NCBI RefSeq assembly: GCF_001949145.1
Contig: NW_019091398.1
Location: forward strand, 216,947 to 236,310
Direction of reading: 5' to 3'
DNA: 19,364 bases
Source of the DNA: Acanthaster planci
Taxonomy: Eukaryota; Echinodermata; Asteroidea; Valvatida; Acanthasteridae
In this document: one piece after another, positions 16,062 to 19,364 of the stretch
Layout of the letters: every line of letters begins with the position of its first letter
Numbering within the stretch: the stretch's first letter is position 1
Program-made: the position numbers and the translations under genes
Notes under the pieces: model-generated
The model's input: the letters and a program-made list of their open reading frames with translations, nothing else
What the model was told of the DNA's origin: nothing
The model's database searches: none

Positions 16062-18180
16062 TGGAAAGATTCGAAGTGATAAACGGGAATCGTAGAATGC
16101 TTCATTCCACTCCAGGCTCCTGGACTCCAGGAAGCTTGTTTTGGCAATTTTAATTAATTTCCGCGGCGTGCATGTCACCGACGGGTATGTTCTGTTTCCA
16201 AGAATGTTTGTGGCCTCTATTTCTTTTATAATGTACAACAAAGGCGAAGGGGGAGGGCAAAGCCCATGAAAAGAAGCCGATTTGGTGGTAAAATATGAAA
16301 GTAAGGCACTGTTGGGACTATTTTTTTTCTTCCAGAAGCATGTAAAAAAAAGCCCCTGAAATGTAACCTCACTCCCAGAAAGGTCATAAAATGTTACTTG
16401 AAAAAATTCCACACTCCCCCCCCGAACGAGTTTGCTCCCCCGTCAAAAAGTTCCTGCTCTTCCCTTGAGTACCTCAGAATCACCCCGTGTAGATTTTTCC
16501 TCGATAGTCAAAAAAAAGGGTGTTGCATTTTTGCTGTTGTTTATTTTACACATTTAAATTCCTAATCTTTTGCCCGACTATTTGATTTGATTTCAATTTT
16601 CTTTTTTTTTCTCCCGATTATTATGCATGTTTGTCATCACACTTGTTTTTCTTCGCTTTTTTAAATGTATGTTGGATTTCTGCTTGCTAGACTCTACCGA
16701 AACACGACCAGAAAACGCATGTATTCTGTTTTTCCAATAAAAAAGACTGGCCAGGGAGTTCGTAACTCAAAAAATATGGAAAGAAAAAGAACAGAAAGGC
16801 AAGTCTTTTTTTTTTCGAAAGCTATAGCGAACCCTTGAAGGTCCCTCCGCCGTCAAGCGGCGTGTAATGTATGACCAGAAATCGCCGATTCGGAAACCCC
16901 CCAGTTTCCCTATTTCCAAAAAAAGGAGGTTGTATGTAAATCCTCTCTGATATAGGATCTGTTCACACCCGCAGCAGGACGCACATACAATACATAAACC
17001 TTAAGGCTCCTTGGCGGTTAGGTTGACACCGAGTACATAACAGTCATGCAGACCAAGACGCCGTCTGCTGAGCTTGCCCTCGAATCTCATACCCAAACGC
17101 AGTGATTTGCCATCGCTCCTAGCCGAGCTACGGTAATCAGTAATCGTCATTATCGATCATTATATCCCGGTGGAGGGAAGATTGCCGAAAATTTATCAAC
17201 AGAAGCTTCGCCAGTCAAAGTGCCGCTTTCTGACTCTCGCACGGCGCCTGTTCATGTCTTTCTCAGGCTGTCTCTTTCGCCTCCGAAATTCTGTCTAGAT
17301 ATTTCGGATTTATGGTTGAAAAGAGCCGTGTGAATGACAAACAGAAGAGGACTTGGCGATGTGTCTTCAGTGAGCTGAACTCGCAGACCAAATCAATGTA
17401 GCAGAGTGTGTTGGAATTCTGCGTTCGAATTTCCGGCACATTCAAATTGCTGCGTATTTTATCACCCGCCCTTTTTGTAGGAAAAAGGTTTTCGTTCGAA
17501 AATCAGTTTAATCAGCGTACAATGGGATAGGCCTATTTGTTAAATGTCATGCTAAAAAATGTCCAAACGAGTGGCGTATCCAGCGAGGGAAAGGGGAGGT
17601 TACACCAGAAGACATGTTGCTATATAAATATTTTTTTGTAATTTTTCTTATTTATTCTTAGGAATCGAAAGATGTAACACTTTGGAAATAGTTCTGTGAC
17701 CTTGGAAGCAAAGAGGAATTTTGACGGATTAAACATCCGTTTCACCCCCGGACCCTTAGCCTGGATATGGAAATTTTTATTAACATTTCAATTACAGAAA
17801 ATCAAAACAATCGATTGAGATATGTTTAAAAAAAGCAGCAAGAACACCCCCCCCAAAAAAAAGTCCAGCTAAAACAAGTGAGAGCGCTGTTGGAGTCAGG
17901 AAACAACTTAACCAAAATTGTTTCACAAAAATGATACGGCTCTTGAGGAGCCCCCTTAAGGTCATTGAAACTGGCGTTTTGTCAAAATTGTTTTAAGTTT
18001 TCCCGTAAGGGCTTGAAATTCAACATTTCGCTCTAGTTTATCCCAGTCACATCAGCTTGATTGCCGCGATGTTTAGCGTGTGTGTCCAGTCGTCTTTGCG
18101 GGGTTTTAGAGCAACCTACGCCTACTTTGAAACATGATGCCCTAGCAATTCGCTGTTGACCAGACAACTCGACTTGCTGT
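16062..18180. other. Intergenic stretch, no gene seen
   Basis: Rich in homopolymer runs (T, A and C tracts at 16321, 16415, 16600, 16809 and 17849) and stop codons in all frames. The longest open frame (16035-16412, minus) has low-complexity content and no domain. Nothing is confidently recognised. Confidence 0.6.
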
Positions 18181-18425
18181 GACGCGTGGTCGAAGCCCGC
18201 CCCTACCGTGACACTGAGACACGAGGAAAGTGCGCATGCATCTCACGGGTGCAGAGAGGATGATAAACGGTCGCTGTCGCTCACAGCTCACTCTTCGGCT
18301 CGGACGCATCCAGACTCGGACTCGATGCTGCGTCGTAAAGTAGCAGTGCTTGCAATTTTACCCCACAGTGAGTGGCAGACCCCTGTGAAACTTTCCACGC
18401 ACACTGTTCTTTGTTTTGGTCAAGA
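18181..18425 (+). promoter_or_regulatory. CpG-richer promoter / 5'UTR region of the next gene
   Basis: CpG density rises compared with the preceding 2 kb (for example around 18181-18210 and 18270-18335). There is no TATA box. GTGCGCATGCA at about 18230-18240 resembles half of an NRF1 site. An upstream ATG at 18325 opens a short frame leading to a GTGAGT (18368-18373), which could be an alternative donor. Confidence 0.4.
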
Positions 18426-18791
18426 ATGGCAAGTACCGAAGAATGCGTAGACTTGCAAGGGTCTGAAGATGTCGAGGGATCCGTTGACCGCTGTGGCACT
18501 GGGACGATCCAACACTCGGCCTCCAACTTGGCCACTAAACAGTTACTGGAAGATCGGGCGGCCCAGTACTGCAGCTGCGATGTAGTGGGCAAAGGATCTT
18601 TCCCTGGAGGCAGGGGTGGGCGTGACATGGCAAGGGACACCCGTGGGCGAATGGAGCAAGAGAAGTTGTTGATGCAAAGCGAATCGCGGGAGGTGGAAGA
18701 TGGGACATCAACCTGCCGTGGGCGGATGGGTTCTGGACAGGTTGAAGAGCGGGAGGATTCCTCCACGGAATCTAGGGAGACAGTTAACGAG
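18426..18791 (+). CDS. First coding exon of an unrecognised downstream gene
   Basis: ATG in a good context (A at -3, G at +4) begins MASTEECVDLQGSEDVEG. The frame stays open for 122 codons to a strong donor GTGAGT at 18792 (phase 0, last residue Glu). The segment is hydrophilic, rich in Glu, Ser, Arg and Gly, with scattered Cys and no domain or signal peptide that I recognise, so it is likely a disordered N-terminal region of an intracellular protein. The frame extends 18 codons upstream without a start. An alternative start at 18325, with a donor at 18368, cannot be excluded. The overlapping minus-strand open frame is a shadow. Confidence 0.6.
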
Positions 18792-19364
18792 GTGAGTGGG
18801 TAGATGAAGGCCGATCAAATCTTTATCTTCATGTCTTGAATCGCCACTGATGACTGACGAGTAGCAATCGATACTCTTATTCCTGGTCGGTTTTTGTTTC
18901 AGCTGTTAGTTGTCTTTGCCTCTAGTAGGAGCCGTTCTCAAGTAGTATTCTTTCTGTTCCCCTGAATTTAATGATGAGATTTGAGACTCGCACTCCCACG
19001 TGTTGGCGAATTGCCCAGATTTCAGTACTTCGAAGGGCCAGTAAAGGGTTTCAATTGAATGTCATCGTGCAGATTTCAAGAAAAAGATGTGCTTTTGTTT
19101 TCTGTGATCCGTTTTCCACACATGATGGACATTGTCCGGACATTACCACTGACAAATAGTTGGCTGATTGACAACTTATCAAGTCGTAAGAAGTTGAGAT
19201 TTCATCTTTCCCTTTCCGACTGTTTGCCACATTTCCCGGCCTCTTGTTTTGTTAACATTCTCTACACGAGTGTGGCTGCCACTCCAAATTCTTCAGGTTT
19301 AGGGACACAGATAATTGGGTGCTGTATCTTTACTCCAATCGTCCATTTTGCTTGTGCAATATGA
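18792..19364 (+). other. Intron 1 (5' part) of the downstream gene
   Basis: Follows the GTGAGT donor and runs off the window. It is AT-richer than the exon, and no acceptor with a convincing second exon is identified. Confidence 0.5.

Noticed and set aside
16035-16412. Minus-strand open frame of 125 codons
   Set aside because: Composition follows homopolymer runs, no domain is recognisable, and it overlaps the poly(A) region of the protease gene.
17410-17440. GTTCGAAT resembling a tRNA T-arm
   Set aside because: No acceptor stem, A-box or cloverleaf can be formed around it.
18281-18766. Minus-strand open frame of 161 codons
   Set aside because: Antisense shadow of the CpG-richer first exon. 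The plus strand has a better start context and a consensus donor.

Overview
This is animal (metazoan) genomic DNA. It has short coding exons with GT/AG boundaries, introns of 0.2-1.8 kb, extracellular mosaic domains and no bacterial gene layout. The AT-leaning base composition, the domain mixing and the high polymorphism-like divergence between copies suggest a marine invertebrate, perhaps a deuterostome (echinoderm, hemichordate or amphioxus). I cannot fix the species.

Most of the window (about 1-16,060, + strand) is the 3' part of one large gene for a secreted or membrane-tethered multi-protease. I can place 19 coding exons whose splice phases fit from one to the next. They encode, in order: S1 serine protease 1 (its His57 exon lies upstream of the window), Frizzled CRD, CUB, LDLa-like module, complete S1 protease 2, Frizzled CRD, CUB, LDLa-like module, complete S1 protease 3, stop at 15,002. 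All module boundaries are phase-1 introns, so each module is a symmetrical 1-1 cassette. The layout mixes the polyserase idea (several S1 domains in one chain) with a corin/enteropeptidase-like stem (Fz, CUB, LDLa).

The first two blocks are a tandem duplication. Position 1 matches position 6758, and paralogous exons lie 6.43-7.38 kb apart with identical exon lengths except CUB-2. A decayed copy of the first exon of protease 3 (5406 to about 5500) sits in the intron after LDLa-1 and marks the duplication junction. CUB-2 carries a 2-base deletion that breaks the reading frame at 10,959, so in this haplotype or assembly the second CUB, LDLa-2 and protease 3 would be lost unless the deletion is an error. 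Proteases 1 and 2 have Ser at the S1-pocket position 189, while protease 3 has Asp189 (trypsin-like).

Introns hold a pair of short TA-flanked inverted-repeat elements (MITE-like; 3866-4011 and 9137-9236), a copy-specific insertion in each unit, and a TATA-box/poly(A)-signal cassette resembling a solo LTR in the first intron of protease 3. From 15,003 the 3'UTR runs to a probable poly(A) signal at 16,056, followed by about 2 kb with no gene. A CpG-richer stretch then leads into the first coding exon (18,426-18,791, + strand) of an unrecognised gene whose intron 1 runs off the window.
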